A stretch of 64,000 bases of DNA from Timema cristinae (GCA_039000515.1 JBCFYV010000263.1:1-64000); one strand, 5' to 3'; numbered from the stretch's first letter, positions 1 through 13,310 are shown. Translations and numbers: made by a program. The notes: generated from the letters alone by a model not told the origin.

Positions 1-2400
1 AAAAGTTTTAGCACCTTGCCCCAACAACGCCTCGGTCATTGAGTAAGTATCAATCGTGGTCGGCCACGTGACCTAAAATACAATTGTCTGTGTCGTTTCA
101 CGGAATTACTTCTATTTATGTCTAAGTGTTACTCCCTTTTGTCCATCAAAAACCGCCCTTGTCATGTCAATAGGAAATAGGAGAAAAACCTACAAAACTT
201 CTATCTAGGGCAAAAAGGAAAACCCTCTGCTAATTTTCAAATATATTAAATTTGTCTGTGGAGAACAAAATAAGCTTCCATTAGTTAGAGGAAGGCTAGT
301 CCAAAAACCCCTTTTTTTACATCAATCCTAGTCTCATAGTTCCACAAATATGGTTAAAAATTCGTCAAAAATGAGCTAATCTTACATTTCCCCACAATTT
401 TTCTATTAATTAAACTCAAAGTGCAGAGTTATTTAAGAAAAAGAGTCCAGTTGGAATCTTTTGGCGTGAACAATATTTCAAAATAATTCATCGTAGAATT
501 CAATATTGATTTAGAGCTGAACGTCTGCACCGTGATTTCTCACCGAGGCAGCCGCCTTAAGATCATTTTACGTTTAGCTTAAATTAAAATGGAGCTTTAA
601 ATACACTCAATTAAAAAAAATACTATCTATTAGTTATTGTAATATTTGCTACATAGAACAAAAGCGATCTTTTGAGCCACACACATGTCCAAGATATTGC
701 GTGTCGGCTGAATCCATCTATTTTAAAGGCATGTGACGTCATGCATCATACTGCAAATCCCGTTCATTATAAACAACAATAGGGTTTTTTGTACTACTTT
801 TTTGTGTGTTTAGGGCGTCTTAATACCCATCCGGACTATCCGCATAATCACATAATTGTTATTACAAATGAGGTAGAATTTGGAGTAAATGTAGCCACAA
901 TTGCGCTAAGGGAGAGAAGAACAACCTGACAATTTACCAGCTTGGATTCAAACCAAACTCCTCGTCCATTCAGTAAATAAAAACACACATGGTGACGCCT
1001 TAGCCCGGCCGCTCCTAAATTCAGGTACAGTACCTGGACGCAAGGCTCTCTCCTCCCTCAGACCTTGTTGGTGTGATGAGAAAATATACTGACACAAGAG
1101 TAACTATCTACTTTAAACACGGTTCCATGTTCTAATGATCCCCTATTGAAATGGGTTTTAAATAATAATCACTTAAAACAAAATTCACAACAGAAAAATA
1201 AATGGAGGATATTTTTAGATACAATGATTTAATAACACATGTCCCAAGTCAGGATGTCCGCCAGTTGTCGATGATTATTTACAATATGTTTGGTCTTTTA
1301 AATATTCTATTACCATTAGTCATTCTAAGTCGTCACTATCACAAAAGACAATTGTATTGCTAACGGGAGATCAGGGTTGAATCCTGGTAGAGGCATTTTT
1401 TTTCACTCTTTTCCCACGCAAATAAGGGTATACTTAATCCAAACTAGATTTCCTTAATCCTTAACACATTATATTAATAGGTTGATATCAGTGTAACTCG
1501 AACGATGACATGCGGTGACAAAAAAAAAAAGAAAGAAAAAAGAGAGTTGAAGCTCCAAGTTTCATTTTTGTTATGTTCCTCCGTATGTAACATATAAATG
1601 CTCTTGGCTCGGCCCTGCCTTAAGGTGGAATAGAAGGGTACGCAAGGAAAAGCCAGTGTTTTTAAATTTTTTATGCCAAAGCATTTTTTTTGGCCAAAAT
1701 AAATAAAATATTGCTTCAGTACAAGCATAGAATTTAAATTTTTTATTCACACGGTACCTCAAAATTTATTGAATATCTGTCAAGGGTGTTCAGGAATTTA
1801 ATGACAACGTTTTATTTTAATTCAAAAAGTTTCTCATCTAATGCTGTAATGCTCATGACATATTAAACAACTGTTTATATCCCTATGTGAAGAAAAATTA
1901 GATTCTATGTTGGTACTGAAGTGATATTTATTTATTTTACCCCCAAAAAAAGTGTTGCCTCAAAAACTAAAAAAAACTGGCCCTTTCTCGGGTTCCCTTC
2001 CATCCCACCCTAATCAATAGTCCAGTAACAAAGGGCTCTTTTCGTTTCCCACGAGGGAGGGTTAGCCCCCTGCTTTCTGTTGGAAGGATAGTCCTCCGTG
2101 GTCTCTCAGATATATACTGAGCCCGATTGTGTGAGTGACGTCACTAGAACTCACAATACTATTGAATCGGTATATGATAGCAGGGAGTCAATGCAACCTA
2201 GTTTCAAGAAAACAAGAAAAAACTATCTCATATCCCAAGAAATGAAAAATAAATAAATAAATACAGGATAATTTAATTTAATTCATACAGTTCCATTGAC
2301 AACAGCTAAAATGTTGTTTATTATTTAGTACAGTTTTCAAAAATAATACTTAATTTCCTTGACTGAGGCTCTTTTAGCACAAATGAGGTATCTTCAATAT
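1..2400. other. AT-rich DNA without a recognisable gene
   Basis: No open frame here has domain-like content. The two small minus-strand frames near 1474-1762 are low-complexity (poly-Phe/Lys) and I do not regard them as genes. The only structured piece is a tRNA-like stretch at about 880-1015, listed separately. A second B-box-like string lies near 1375. Confidence 0.6.
880..1015 (-). repeat. Possible tRNA-derived SINE fragment, antisense
   Basis: Read on the minus strand, the string GGATTCAAACC resembles a tRNA B box. It sits downstream of a 'gggagag' stretch in the same arrangement as better-preserved antisense copies near 20 kb. The match is weak and the ends are undefined. Confidence 0.3.
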
Positions 2401-2632
2401 TTGGAAGAAGGTATAGGAAAGATGGACAGAAACATATAAAAGGAACGAACGAAATATGTAGTTTACATGAAAAGAAGAACACAGTTCACACTTTTACATT
2501 GCTGCAACCTTTTACCTCTTTGTCCAATGGCAGCAATGTAAATGTGAACTGTGTTCTTCTTTTCACTGTAAACGCCTTATTCGTTTCGTTCCTTTTATAT
2601 GTTTCTGTCCATCTTTCCTATACCTTCTTCAA
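2401..2632. repeat. Near-perfect hairpin with about 105-bp arms
   Basis: The arm at 2401-2505 is almost the exact reverse complement of 2530-2632, leaving a loop of about 24 nt. The only notable differences are a few substitutions and indels near the middle of the arms. A transcript would form a long hairpin, and the DNA could extrude a cruciform. A related inverted motif (AATGAGGTAT at 2382, ATACCTCATT at 2930) lies just outside, so the symmetry may extend beyond the arms. It is probably a foldback MITE or a recent inverted duplication. Confidence 0.85.
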
Positions 2633-2639
2633 AATATAA

Positions 2640-3480
2640 TACAATTACCCCATTAAGCAAAAAGGGGTTTCCCATTATAAAGGTATTTTCCAATAAGAAA
2701 TTCCAATATGCTATCTTTTTTTTTAATGATATTTATTTAAAAATATACACAATTAATGTGAAAGTGTTCAAGTGTGTTCAAGTTTACAAAAGCTCTTGGT
2801 GTCCTTCAAGGCTAGTAATAAACTTGATAAGGCATAATTTTTATTCTAACCCCCATAATTATCAGAATAAAGATGCAATTCGGTGTATTGTGGAGGTAGA
2901 ATTTTTGTATAAACTCACAGATAAATGAACATACCTCATTTGGGCCTTTGTTGGCTACACCTTCATGATACAGATATATGTTTGCTGTTTTTCTTTTTTG
3001 TGTCGTGAATACAAAATATATTGCTTGTCAGTTGTCTCAAGTAAAAAGTTACCTGTACAGGGATTTGAGGTATCTGCACATTCTGACTATAATCAATGGC
3101 TCTAGCTATAATCAACATTACATCTGAAAAGGACAAGTAATTGATTAAGCTCCTTTAGAATATACTGCAGATAGGAGCACCAACATTACACACAAAAAGG
3201 ACCTCCGCTCCTTTAGCACATACTTTAGTTGCTTTATGTCAATTTCTATGATAAACCATACATCTGACTGGGGTTCCTTTTAAGAAAAAAACATTAAACT
3301 ATCCCATAAACAATGAATACAATGCTTAGCTAAATTTTACCATTTTCATGACTGAGGCCCTTTTTGCATGGATCTATCATCTGTACGCATACCTTTATCT
3401 TATTTTTATTTACCCCCCATTCAATAGTACTGATTACATTAATGAGAATGTAAAATTTTATTGAAAATAAACAAGCATTT
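2640..3480. other. Intergenic AT-rich DNA, no gene seen
   Basis: The plus-strand frame at 2599-2928 is low-complexity and overlaps the right hairpin arm, so it is unlikely to be a gene. Partial direct repeats of a 'gactgaggcyctttt' phrase occur at about 2361 and 3350, suggesting old repeat debris. Confidence 0.5.
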
Positions 3481-3486
3481 ACGTGA

Positions 3487-3612
3487 AGGGAGAGTGAGAA
3501 ACCATCTAAGAAAAACCACACTCGGTATATCTGACAGAGATTTAAATCCCAATTTCCCCGTCTTTATCAACAAGTCTAACATGAAAGTGACACCTCAGAC
3601 CATTCAGCCAAT
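3487..3612 (-). repeat. tRNA-derived SINE fragment (family B), antisense
   Basis: The stretch begins with a 'gggagagtgagaaaccat' phrase and continues into a degenerate antisense B box (GAGATTTAAATCCC), then a tRNA-like body ending near 'cagaccattcagcc'. The same order appears at about 13.5, 19.9 and 20.8 kb antisense and at 28.2 kb sense. The family is defined only by comparison within this window. Confidence 0.5.
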
Positions 3613-3844
3613 AAAGTGGGTCCAAATCTAATTAATTTATAGTTACAAAATGGATACTTTTATAGAACACTGAATTAAATTTAAAATAACAATACAATAA
3701 ATAGCCTCATAAAATATTAATCTGATTTAAATGTATCAGATAATTTAAAATCGCTTTTGGGGAAAAAATACCTTGCGGGCCCTCACTTGCATTCCCCCCC
3801 CTTTCCTATACCCAAAAAACCCTTTACCTAATTACAAAAAAAAA

Positions 3845-5231
3845 TTTGGGGGGGCGTATATTTTCCCAATAAAAAAGGGGGTGGAAGAACCAGGATTTGG
3901 CCAACAAGTTGGCTAAATAAATACAACTTATTTTTCCACTTGTCTTTTTTCTTCCAACATAAAGGATCCAACTTGTTACATAATAAACGAGGTTTCCCAC
4001 TCTCACTATAAAAGGTGGGTTTTGGGGTTTAAAGAATTATGTCCCCTGACCCCCCTTTTTTTTTTGGGCAAAGTTAATTACAAGGAAAGTGAACCCGACT
4101 CCATCTTAAAGTTAAGAGAAAATTTTTAAAAAAAGTTTTCATTTTTTCCCCAAACAGGGAAAATTTAGCATATCCACCCCTCAGGGGTTTTTCGCCCACC
4201 TTAAATTTTCCTTTTGGGAAAAGGGGGGAAGGGTTTTTTCAAAAATTTTCCCCCAGAGATCTATTGTCCTTAAACAAACTTGGAGACTTAAAAATTTGTA
4301 AATTCTAATTAAAAAGGGGTGAAAATGAAAATCAAAGATGAAATAAAAAATTTTAAAAGAATAAAAAAAATTTTCAATTTAAAAAATAACCCTATTTTTC
4401 CCTAGACAATTTTTCCAGAGAAAAAAAAAAAAAAATTATGGTGTCTTTTTTTTAAAGGAGTTTTTGTTGCCAAAGGGCAACTCGGTGATGGTGAATTTTT
4501 TTTAATTTTTTAAAACATCAAACACCAATACAAAACTCCTATCAATTTTTTAAAGTTTTGTTAAAAACTCAAAAATCTTTTTCGTATTACACTGTGAAAA
4601 AAAAGTAAAAGGTTTTTAAATATGTAACTTATATGAAACCCAACAATAAAAAATTCAGATACTAATAGCCTCATTTATACTTAAAAAAACAACATAGAAT
4701 GATATCGTTAAAATTACTAAAAAAAAAAGGGTACTGACTGACAGCTCACAGCTCTCACGACAGGTTTTAAAAAATTACCAGAACAAATTAAAGGGGATCC
4801 CAAAAGGGCCCAAAACCCGATGATTTCAAAAACATGGTTTAAAAGCTGTCACTTCTGACAAATCAAAATTTAGGGGCAAAAAACCTAAAATTTTGACTGT
4901 CAGAAGTCAGCTGGAGATTCAGTCAGCAAACCCCCGAAGCCATGGGGGGTTTTGTAACTACTTAACTTCCCAAAATGAGAGTCCCCGGGACACTATCCTT
5001 GTAATCAACTTTGCCAACAAAACAAGGGGGGGTCAGGCACATAAATTTTTTAAAAACCAAAAACCCACCAAAATAAATTAGAGTGGGAAACCCCCCGTTT
5101 TTTATGTAACAAGTTGGATCCAACATGTTTAAAAACAAGACACGTGGAAAAGTAAGTTTATATTTATTCTAGCCAACTTGTTGGACCAACATCCTGGTTC
5201 TTCCACCTTTATATTGTAACATATACGCCCC
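3845..5231. mobile_element. Foldback element with about 265-bp terminal inverted repeats
   Basis: The left end (about 3845-4110) is the diverged reverse complement of the right end (about 4965-5231). Paired landmarks include GGCGTATAT with ATATACGCCCC at the outer edges, CCAACAAGTTGGC with GCCAACTTGTTGG, and GGATCCAACTTGTTACAT with ATGTAACAAGTTGGATCC, in mirrored order. The middle, about 850 bp, has no transposase frame. No target duplication is clear because the right edge runs into the 140-bp tandem array, whose unit begins with the same outer sequence. Confidence 0.75.
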
Positions 5232-5800
5232 TTCAATCCTATTGGTTGTACATCAGAGTAGGTGAGCTGGGTATAGAGAAGTGGGGAAATGCGACGTGAT
5301 GGACCTGCAAGGTATTTGTTCCCAAAACGCGATGTAATGGACATGCGATTGTAATGGTACATATACGCCCCTTCAATCCTATTGGTTGTACGTCAGAGTA
5401 GGGTTAGCTGGGTATGAGAAGTGGGGGAAATGCGACGTGATGGACCTGCAAGATATTTGTTCCCAAAACGCGATGTAATGGACATGCGATGTAATGGTAC
5501 ATATACCCCCTTCAATCCTATTGGTTGTACATCAGAGTAGGGTGAGCTGGGTATTTGAGAAGTGGGGAAATGCGACGTGATGGACCTGCAAGGTAATTTG
5601 TTCCCAAAACGCGATGTAATGGACATGCGATGTAATGGTACATATACGCCCTTCAATCCTATTGGTTGTACGTCAGAGTAGGGTTATGGGTATAGAGAAG
5701 TGGGGAAATGCGACTGATGGACCCGCAAGGTATTTGTTCCCAAAACGCGATGTAATGGGACATGCGATGTAATGGACTTGCGATGTAATGGTATACACCC
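5219..5800. repeat. Tandem array, four copies of a 140-bp unit
   Basis: The phrase ATATACSCCC starts at 5221, 5361, 5501 and 5642, giving periods of 140, 140 and 141. Each unit carries CCTATTGGTTGTA, GCGACGTGATGGACC and CCCAAAACGCGATGTAATGG. The first base of each unit coincides with the outer end of the neighbouring foldback element, suggesting the array grew from its terminus. Short minus-strand frames across it are repeats, not genes. Confidence 0.9.
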
Positions 5801-7830
5801 GCGAAACATACTAGTAACACTGCTGTCAACGTCATAGGGTTTAAACCGTATGGATTTTCTGCTATCTATTATACATAAAAAAGTTATTAGTAACATAATT
5901 TTCAAAGAAATGTCAACATTTAAAGTATGTCCAGATTATATCTTTATTTTGACATTGTGTTTTAATTCTGCCTACTTTTCGCTTTTTGTATCACAATTTA
6001 AAACAATAAGATAAATTTTTAAAACATAATTTTAAAATTTTGGTTACAATTCCTTGTTGTTAATTTTACATATTAAAAATAAAAACGCTACTTTAAGATT
6101 CCCCGTGTGAAGAAGGGGTATACCAGGGTTTCATACCAACGAAAAAAATTAAAAGCACAACATTTAAAAACCCCAAAATAATCTTTTTATGTGGATTTAT
6201 GACTATGAAAATATGTTATTTATATAACTTACCGGGAAATTTAAAACTTATCATGTAAAGGTGATTTGCAAACTTTATAATATGGCTCATTCCTTATTTT
6301 GGGTTTACTTGAATATCAAATAAAATTAAATATTTTTTAAATTTGCAAAATATTTCTTAAAAAAGTTTGATTTTGTGACAGCCTTTTTTACATCACATTG
6401 CTACTGTATCATCACCCCTTTATTTTAATCTGCAATTTATTCCCCCTACTGCCTCATAGTAGGTGTAAATCCCTATGTTTAAAATTCAGGGGAGTTAAAA
6501 AGTCTTGATAAAGTTTGCCATATGCTAACAACCTTGCTTTGGATTTTTCTTAAAAAATTGAGTGGGGGGGGGGGGGCTAAGGGTTTTGCAAAATGAATAA
6601 AAATGGGGGGCAATTTTTTTTAATAGAAAAAAAGAAATAATTATTTTTTCTAACGCTACTCAAAAAAAAAGCTTAGGGGAAAAAATTGGGAGTAAAAAAG
6701 CTGTGCATAATATACCTCAACATTGCCCCTGATAAATTTCTTGATACATCTAAGGCTTAAGAAAAAATATTCATAAGTTGGGATCTCCACCCCACTTATC
6801 ACCCAATGGTTATCCCCATGTGTGCGTTAAATCTAAGGGAAGGTTAGAGCAGTGGGGGCCGTAAATGGACAAGTAGGACTGGGCTAGCCCCAGTCATTTT
6901 TGTTTATTTATTTTGATTTAAATTTTTAACGGGAAATAAAAGCATAAAATAAAATCATCCGGTCTAAATTTGCCACAATATTAACGAATTCTAGCTATTT
7001 GTGCCTGCCCCCCCCCCCCCCCTTCCCTCCTACAATGACAACACACTAACTCAAAGCGCTGTCAAAATATAAATGATATTCCCACGCTTGCGCCGACCCC
7101 TCCCCCTTTCCCAACAAACCCGGGAAGCCCGAGTCTTATGGGCTTTTTCCGGGGAGAGGACTTTTAAACCCGCCTAGTCCGTCCTTAATAAGTATATCTA
7201 ACATTTGGCGTTCTTCACAGGTAAATGTAATTTTGGTTTGCTTCTTATAAGTGTAGTGTTGGGGTTTTAAGCTTATTAATGTTCCCTTTGAAAAAGAGAT
7301 CTTTTTAATTTAAAAGTTTCGATTGTGAATTTAGTTTGACAGTGTTTGAAGTGTGAACTTGGAAGGGGGATAGGATTAAAAAACTGTTCCCTCCAACAAA
7401 GCTTGGGGAAGGAACTAGACAAGTAGCGGTTTTAGTGAAGGGTATTCAGTGGATGTACAGGCCGATCACCTTTCTCAATGCTGTGCCTCGCCGTTTATTG
7501 CATTTCTTTTGGACCCCCTCACTTTTAAAGAAAAGAGCAATAAAAATTAAAAGGTAAGCCACTCCACAACATTCGCTAAAACAAAAATGAAAGACTATAC
7601 ACGTAATTTCAAAACAGAATATTATACTTTTAAAAATGGTTAAATGCTGCAAATAAAGAAACAGGTTGTTTTTTTGGGCCCTTTGTGTGTTGTTCGAAAC
7701 AAATCGGGGATTGTGGAATAAATAACGGTTTTTTTGTGAATCAAAAATTTTTCACAAAGCCAAGATGTGCCTGAAAAGATTTCTCACCCCTATCCGCAAT
7801 AACAAAAATAAAAAATTTGGGAAAACCAGA
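5801..7830. other. No gene recognised
   Basis: AT-rich DNA with homopolymer runs (C-run near 7010, G-run near 6565). The minus-strand frame at 7446-7652 is short and unlike any family I know. Nothing here is supportable as coding. Confidence 0.5.
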
Positions 7831-7859
7831 ATAGATTTTCAATGAGGAGAAAAAAATTA

Positions 7860-9490
7860 GACTTTTAAAACATAAGCGAGGTGATTAAAACCCGGGGGAA
7901 CTAATGAAACGTTAATTGATGTTGCTTTTTTTTTGCTAAGAAGGGGCCCCTCAATCACGACGAAGGGGAAGATTCCTTAACCGGGAAACTACAGAACAAA
8001 TGCAGTTACTTTCTAAATACGAAGTAAATGGTTTTTCATCTCCAGATGGGGCACTTTTTAAAGGAACCTCCAAAAAAATTCAAAATGAAAAAATTAAAAG
8101 TGCGGGTGATGAAATTTTGGATAAGATTAAGTCGGAAATAAATGTCATTTTTTCTAGAAATAATTTGGGATAAACTACGGACATTACAAAACCTCCAACT
8201 TTCGACACCCTTCGATAGTAAAAAATGCCAAATTATGAAAGATTAATTGGGTTTTTTTAATTCGCAGGATCGCACTGCAATTTTTTTTAAGTGAGCATTT
8301 TTTTGGGGAATCCTTTCGATTTTTCAATTTGGCAAAAATTTGGGCACAAGCGTATAGGAGCCGCACTTTTTCCGGACTTTAAAGGTGTACAAATGCTCGT
8401 AAAAAAAAAGGTGCCCAGGGCACTTTTTAAATCCCCTGCATCTCAAAAACCAATTGTTCTTTCACAATCTTTGAATCATATAACAAATGCAAGATATTTT
8501 TAAGATATTGAAGGCTTTCCCCAAAATTTTTTTCCTTTTAATCGAAACGCTTAACGCCTTAACAATCGAGGTAAAGAAGCGGTTTCCAACCATTGCCATA
8601 AAAGGGGGAAATTAAATTCCAAAATTTGTAAACACGGCAAAGAAAATAAAACAAATTTTCATAAATTTTTTGAGAATATTGCTGAAAAATCCAGATATTG
8701 GGATACTGAGCTTTCGGACTGTTAAAGTATGCTCATCATTGAAAATTCGATTTCGCCCTTTACCAAAGGTTTTCACAACATTTTTTTCCTCCCGAAACAC
8801 ATAAAAATTCTTAAAACTAAAATTTTTCGATGTGAAAATACTGCTCGATAAAGTAAAAGAGACGATTTCTCACCTCAAATAACTAAAAACTTTGAAGAAC
8901 GTATAAAAAAATTTAAAGATGTGACAACGTGGAAGCCCCTAAAAGACTAGAGAAGAGGGCTCATTGAAAAAATAAAAAAATTATGCTTTTTTTAAAATAA
9001 ATTATTGACACCATGGTGGGAAAAATGGAGGGGGGTTTTTCAAGATCTTAATGACTGCAATTTTATTGAGTTTCAAAATTTTCAAAAACATTTAAACCCA
9101 AAATCTCGTTTTCTAAAAGTTTTTTTTTTGTCATTTAATCACAGGGTAGTCTTTTAAATTTTGGCAATTTTCGGAGTGATTAGTGTCTTTTACAGCTATC
9201 AACTTTAAGTAAATGTACGAAATTTGAATCTTGGGAAGAAACGATTAGCAAAAAAGCGTTCCAAAGAAACTTTAAAAATTTTTTTTGTTTTTGAACAACA
9301 AACCAGAAAGCACATCCATTGAGCGCCCTTCTCTTGTTTGAAACGTATTAAACACTGTCGAAAACCCCCGTGTAGAATGGCTCCCACACTTTCTCTGTTG
9401 TCAGCGAAAAACCCTTGTAATGAACGCAGATCAAAAATTTTTCTATTTACGCTGTTATCGACAAATTCATTCAAAAGAGAAAAAGGATTC
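7860..9490 (+). pseudogene. Decayed hAT-like transposase (DUF4371 / ZMYM1-like)
   Basis: Pieces of one protein can be followed in order on the plus strand, with frame changes at homopolymers. An N-terminal stretch at about 7880-8130 is followed by 8291-8503, which contains GVQMLVKKKVPRALF and then VLSQSLNHI; in this family the Arg-Ala-Leu motif precedes a conserved His/Asn region. Further on, 8590-8900 contains FFENIAEKSRYWDTEL, and 9290-9450 contains FSCLKRIKHCR followed by LSLLSAK, matching the hAT C-terminal dimerisation region. Identification is from recalled family pattern. The copy is broken many times, though some breaks may be consensus errors. No terminal repeats were found. Confidence 0.65.
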
Positions 9491-9499
9491 AAAATATCC

Positions 9500-11860
9500 C
9501 AAAAAGGGGTAAGATTAACATTAATTTTTTTTTTAAATTTTTTGTTTAAATTTATTTTTTATTTTTTTCCAGGGTTTTGGTTTTATTTATTTATTTATGT
9601 TTTTGTTTGTTTTTTCCATGTCTAAAATTTTGAATCGGTTGGGGAGAAAAATTCCTACCCTATGCCCTGTAAAGTTTTTTTGGCTAAGTTAAATATTGAA
9701 ATTTTAATGGAGAAAATTCCTCTTTAACCCCAAAATGAAAGTGTCTTAAAAACCTGTCCTTTTTTGAGAAAAGTCACCGCACAAGCCAATTCTTTATACA
9801 GGGGTACAAGCAAATTAAGATAAATAAAAATGGGGGTTCTTCTCCATTATTTCCGACGGCTTGGCCCGTGCCCAGGGACTTTTTGGGAGCTATTCCCGCC
9901 ACCCCCACCACCTGGTATTGTATTCCGTACCCCGGTGGGGGGATATTGATGCACAAACCTTGGGAGGTGTATGTTTGCCCGTATGTTTGCTGCGTTTTCT
10001 TCAGGCCGTATCCACCCCCTTTAAAGTGATTTAAAGGGGACGTTGTTTTATGTGTTCCGAACTGTTTGTGTCCCTTGGTAGTCCAGATATTTTGCGGCCC
10101 GCAAAAAATGGTTGGGTTGGTTTTTTTTCGTCCGGGTGGGGCTCGCCCCTTGGCCCTAAGCACCAATGTCCCCCGCAGGGCTGAGACTTTATAAACGTCT
10201 AGCATTTGGGGTTTCTTTCGGGAAAACAGAAGTCTATACTTCCCAGGGGTGGGGAAGTGGGAGCTGATATCCCTCTGCGGTTTTGCCCCTTACTGAATGG
10301 TGGCACTGCTGGCTTATGAACAGGGAGGTAGCTAGGGGTAAACTCTGGCCTTAGTTTGTAAAAAGCTTTATGGTTAGAGTTAATGTTTGAGAAATTCCAA
10401 AGGGAGCCCCAAAACCTGTTGGACCCTCTCTGGAATGCCTCCATTTTGGGACAAGTTCTGCTCGGATGGTGATGGGCTAAACGGTGGGGACTTAATGGGC
10501 CCTCCTTCTGACTCCTTGAACCTAAAGTGGGTACTGTGTGGATCCTGGATGTCAGTTTCCCGGTACTCGATTTAAATTCCGATTTGGTGATTTGGCATTC
10601 TCTACCTCTGCGAGGGGACTTGCTTGATTCCAAAGGTGAGGTCTAAATAGTTGATACCGTTTTCCCCAAAATAGGGTCTGTAGTGCCCCTTCTAAGTCTA
10701 CATCGATGAGCAAAAGCGTCTGCTCCACTGATTTTAGTAATTTTTGTCAAGGGTTTTTGGCAATTGCAGTGATGTTCCCGATGTGCTTTTTTGCTGCGAT
10801 AAGTTTAAAATGCGTCGATGTTCTTGCTCGATACTAAAAATTTTGTTGGATTTCCCTACCACAGCCGACGTTTGTCTGATTTTTCTTAAAATTTTATCTG
10901 TAATTATATACTTAATGAATAAATTGTGTTTTGAGTTAGATTGGCATACAAAGTTCCTTTCTACAAACAGGCGATTGAAATGGCAACCCCGAAAATTGTC
11001 ACTTGGTCAATTTTCTTTTAAACCATTAAGTTAAAAGAATATTAAAGGGAAATAAGTTGTAAAACAATAATTGCCAACATTTTTAAAATTTATATTTTAA
11101 AAAAAATTAAAATTTTCCTCTGCATTTTAATTTTTTGATTTATTCAGAAAAACTATTTTTCAACCTTCTTTATATATAAAAAAGGTCACCATTTTGTTTA
11201 TTTCGCAAGGCTTTTTGGGCCCCCCTTCCCCTTTTCAAAACTCTTTAAGAACGTCCTGTTTTTTTAAACAAATGGCCCAAAATTTATCATGACCGAAACC
11301 ACAACATATTATTACAGCTAATAGAGTGCACTTTTTGACACACAGCCCCTTTCATTATAACGCTCTCTATTTACAATCCTGGTCCTCTATTACTTGAAAA
11401 CCGGGGGTTTTTTTGGGATCCAAGTTTAACATTTTAACAAACACATTGATACACGGGGTGACAGAATTACACTAAGGCCGTTTTGAGCTCCCAAAAATTT
11501 GATTTGAAAAAACATCTATAATACACATACACAACTTAAAAATTTTAAATTTTACCTTAAAAGAAGATAACCAATCATGAATTGGCACACTTTAAACCTA
11601 TATAAAAAATTTTGTTTTTTAACTTAGGGATATGGATTGAGTTTTTAAGGCGTCAGTTAAAACACAACCAGGCCGGCTTGCAGGGGGTTTACTTGTGTCT
11701 GACCGGGGCGACCTCAACTGATGATTTTAAATTCTGTGGTTTAAAGTTTAGGGTCGCTAAACCAAACCCCTAAAAAAAATTTTTACTTTTCCCCCTTGTT
11801 TGGGGATACGGTGCTCGGCATAAGGCATTTTCCCGATGAAGGAAAAGGGGACGTGCTAGG
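9500..11860. other. No recognised gene; several unassigned frames
   Basis: Minus-strand frames at 9774-10205 and 10199-10633 are adjacent, moderately GC-richer than their surroundings and rich in Pro, Ser, Gly and Lys. They could be a decayed gag-like or untranslated part of a retroelement, but I see no zinc knuckle or catalytic motif. The plus-strand frame 10744-11034 is also unassigned. Confidence 0.35.
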
Positions 11861-11864
11861 GACC

Positions 11865-12490
11865 CGCGCACGCTAATATACGAGCATTAGCTTCTTTGCC
11901 CCCTCTCGGTAGACAAGTCCCCGAAAATCCTGTCGGGGCGGGCCCTGGGCAATTTCCGGATGGTGGAGCCCCCGGCTAGAAAACCCCCCGACAGGCATCT
12001 GTATGTGGGAGGGGGCTCCTGAACATGCACAAAGCGGTTGGTAGTGCATCCCCCGCGCGCGCTGTAGTGGTGGAACCCCCACGAGGTCCCCGCGGGGCAA
12101 TCCAGAGGTTAGTCTCGTAAAAAGGGTTTTGAAGGGCGGAAGGCCAAGGTTGGGGCGTGAACACAAGAGGGCAGAGAGCTGAACGGAGGAGGCAACTGTC
12201 GGGAGGTTATTTCCTGCCCCCCTCATGATTGGGCGTCACAGGAGGGGCCAACCCCTCCGAGTGGAGGGGGCGGGGGGGGGGGGGGTTTCCCCAAGAAACC
12301 CCAAAGGAGTCTGGCATGGAGGGCTGGCCATTTGCGGGTGCCCCAAGTAAACCGGAATAGCATCATTGACTCCAGTCCTGTCCACCAAAAAGGGTTCCGC
12401 CCGATGGTAACGGGGGTTGCATGCAAACTGCAAAAGCTTTTGTGGGGTGTAGCTAAAATCCCCTCCAGGGGGGTCTTGTAGGAGACTGAG
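11865..12490. other. GC-rich island of unknown origin
   Basis: About 600 bp with much higher GC content than either flank and a G-run of more than 10 near 12275. Overlapping minus-strand frames (11873-12226, 12223-12433) are rich in Pro, Arg and Gly, as expected from GC-rich noncoding DNA. It could be the 5' region of a non-LTR element or foreign insert. No RT or endonuclease motif is visible. Confidence 0.4.
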
Positions 12491-12494
12491 TTTT

Positions 12495-13120
12495 GAGGAT
12501 ATGAAATCCCCTTAAATTTAAAATAATTTATTAAGAAGAATCATGCTTGGGTTTTTCGAAAAAATAAATAAAAAAAAATACCAAAAACAAAAAAAAACCC
12601 TTATTTCAAACAAAAATTGTTTTTTTTAAAAAAAAAATTTTTTTATTTTTTTTAATTTTTTTTAAGAGCTTTTAGCTGTTTAATTTTTAAAGTTTCAAAT
12701 TTTCTAAACGTACCCTATTATCGAAGAAATTTGGTTTTTTGCATTTAATAAATAACCTGCTTAATTAACGACTGAATACTTTTTAATCATTAAATATTTA
12801 CTACTCTTATCAAAATACAATATTAACAGCATTTTTTATTTATTAATTTTTTATCTTAGTGCGCTAAGGTTTTTAGATGTATTATTTTAAATTAAAGGGT
12901 GTGTTAGTTTAAACCCATTAGATTTTTCTTTTTTGCTTTTGGGAGGTCGTGTTTTTAAATACTTAGCACACCATGGTACATTCCCCCTCTAATCGGGTTT
13001 AATATATTTAATCATATAACAAATTAAAAGAAAAGAGATTTAAAATTCATTTAAAAAAATTATTTTTTTTTATTTAACTGATTAGTAAAAAAATGGATGT
13101 TTTTTTCATTGGTTTCTTTA
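12495..13120. other. AT-rich, homopolymer-rich DNA, no gene seen
   Basis: Dominated by A and T runs between 12560 and 12700. No supportable coding region. Confidence 0.5.
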
Positions 13121-13129
13121 ATTACTATT

Positions 13130-13310
13130 ATTTACACTGTCAAATAATAGGGCTGGGCTTCCACATTTAACTATGCTAGTGGGATAAAATGGGAGAGGTT
13201 TTTGGAGGGAATTTTATGCGGATTAGCGTAGAGGGAGAGGGAACATTTTAATTAAAAACTTGGTACACAGGCTAAGATTAAACCCCCCAGTCCCCTTACA
13301 AGTAAAAATA
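13130..13310 (-). repeat. SINE family B fragment, antisense
   Basis: Contains a 'gagggagaggga' phrase, then a spacer and a degenerate tRNA-like tail (AAGATTAAACCCCCCAGTCC) in the same order as other family-B copies. Heavily diverged or poorly resolved. Confidence 0.4.
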
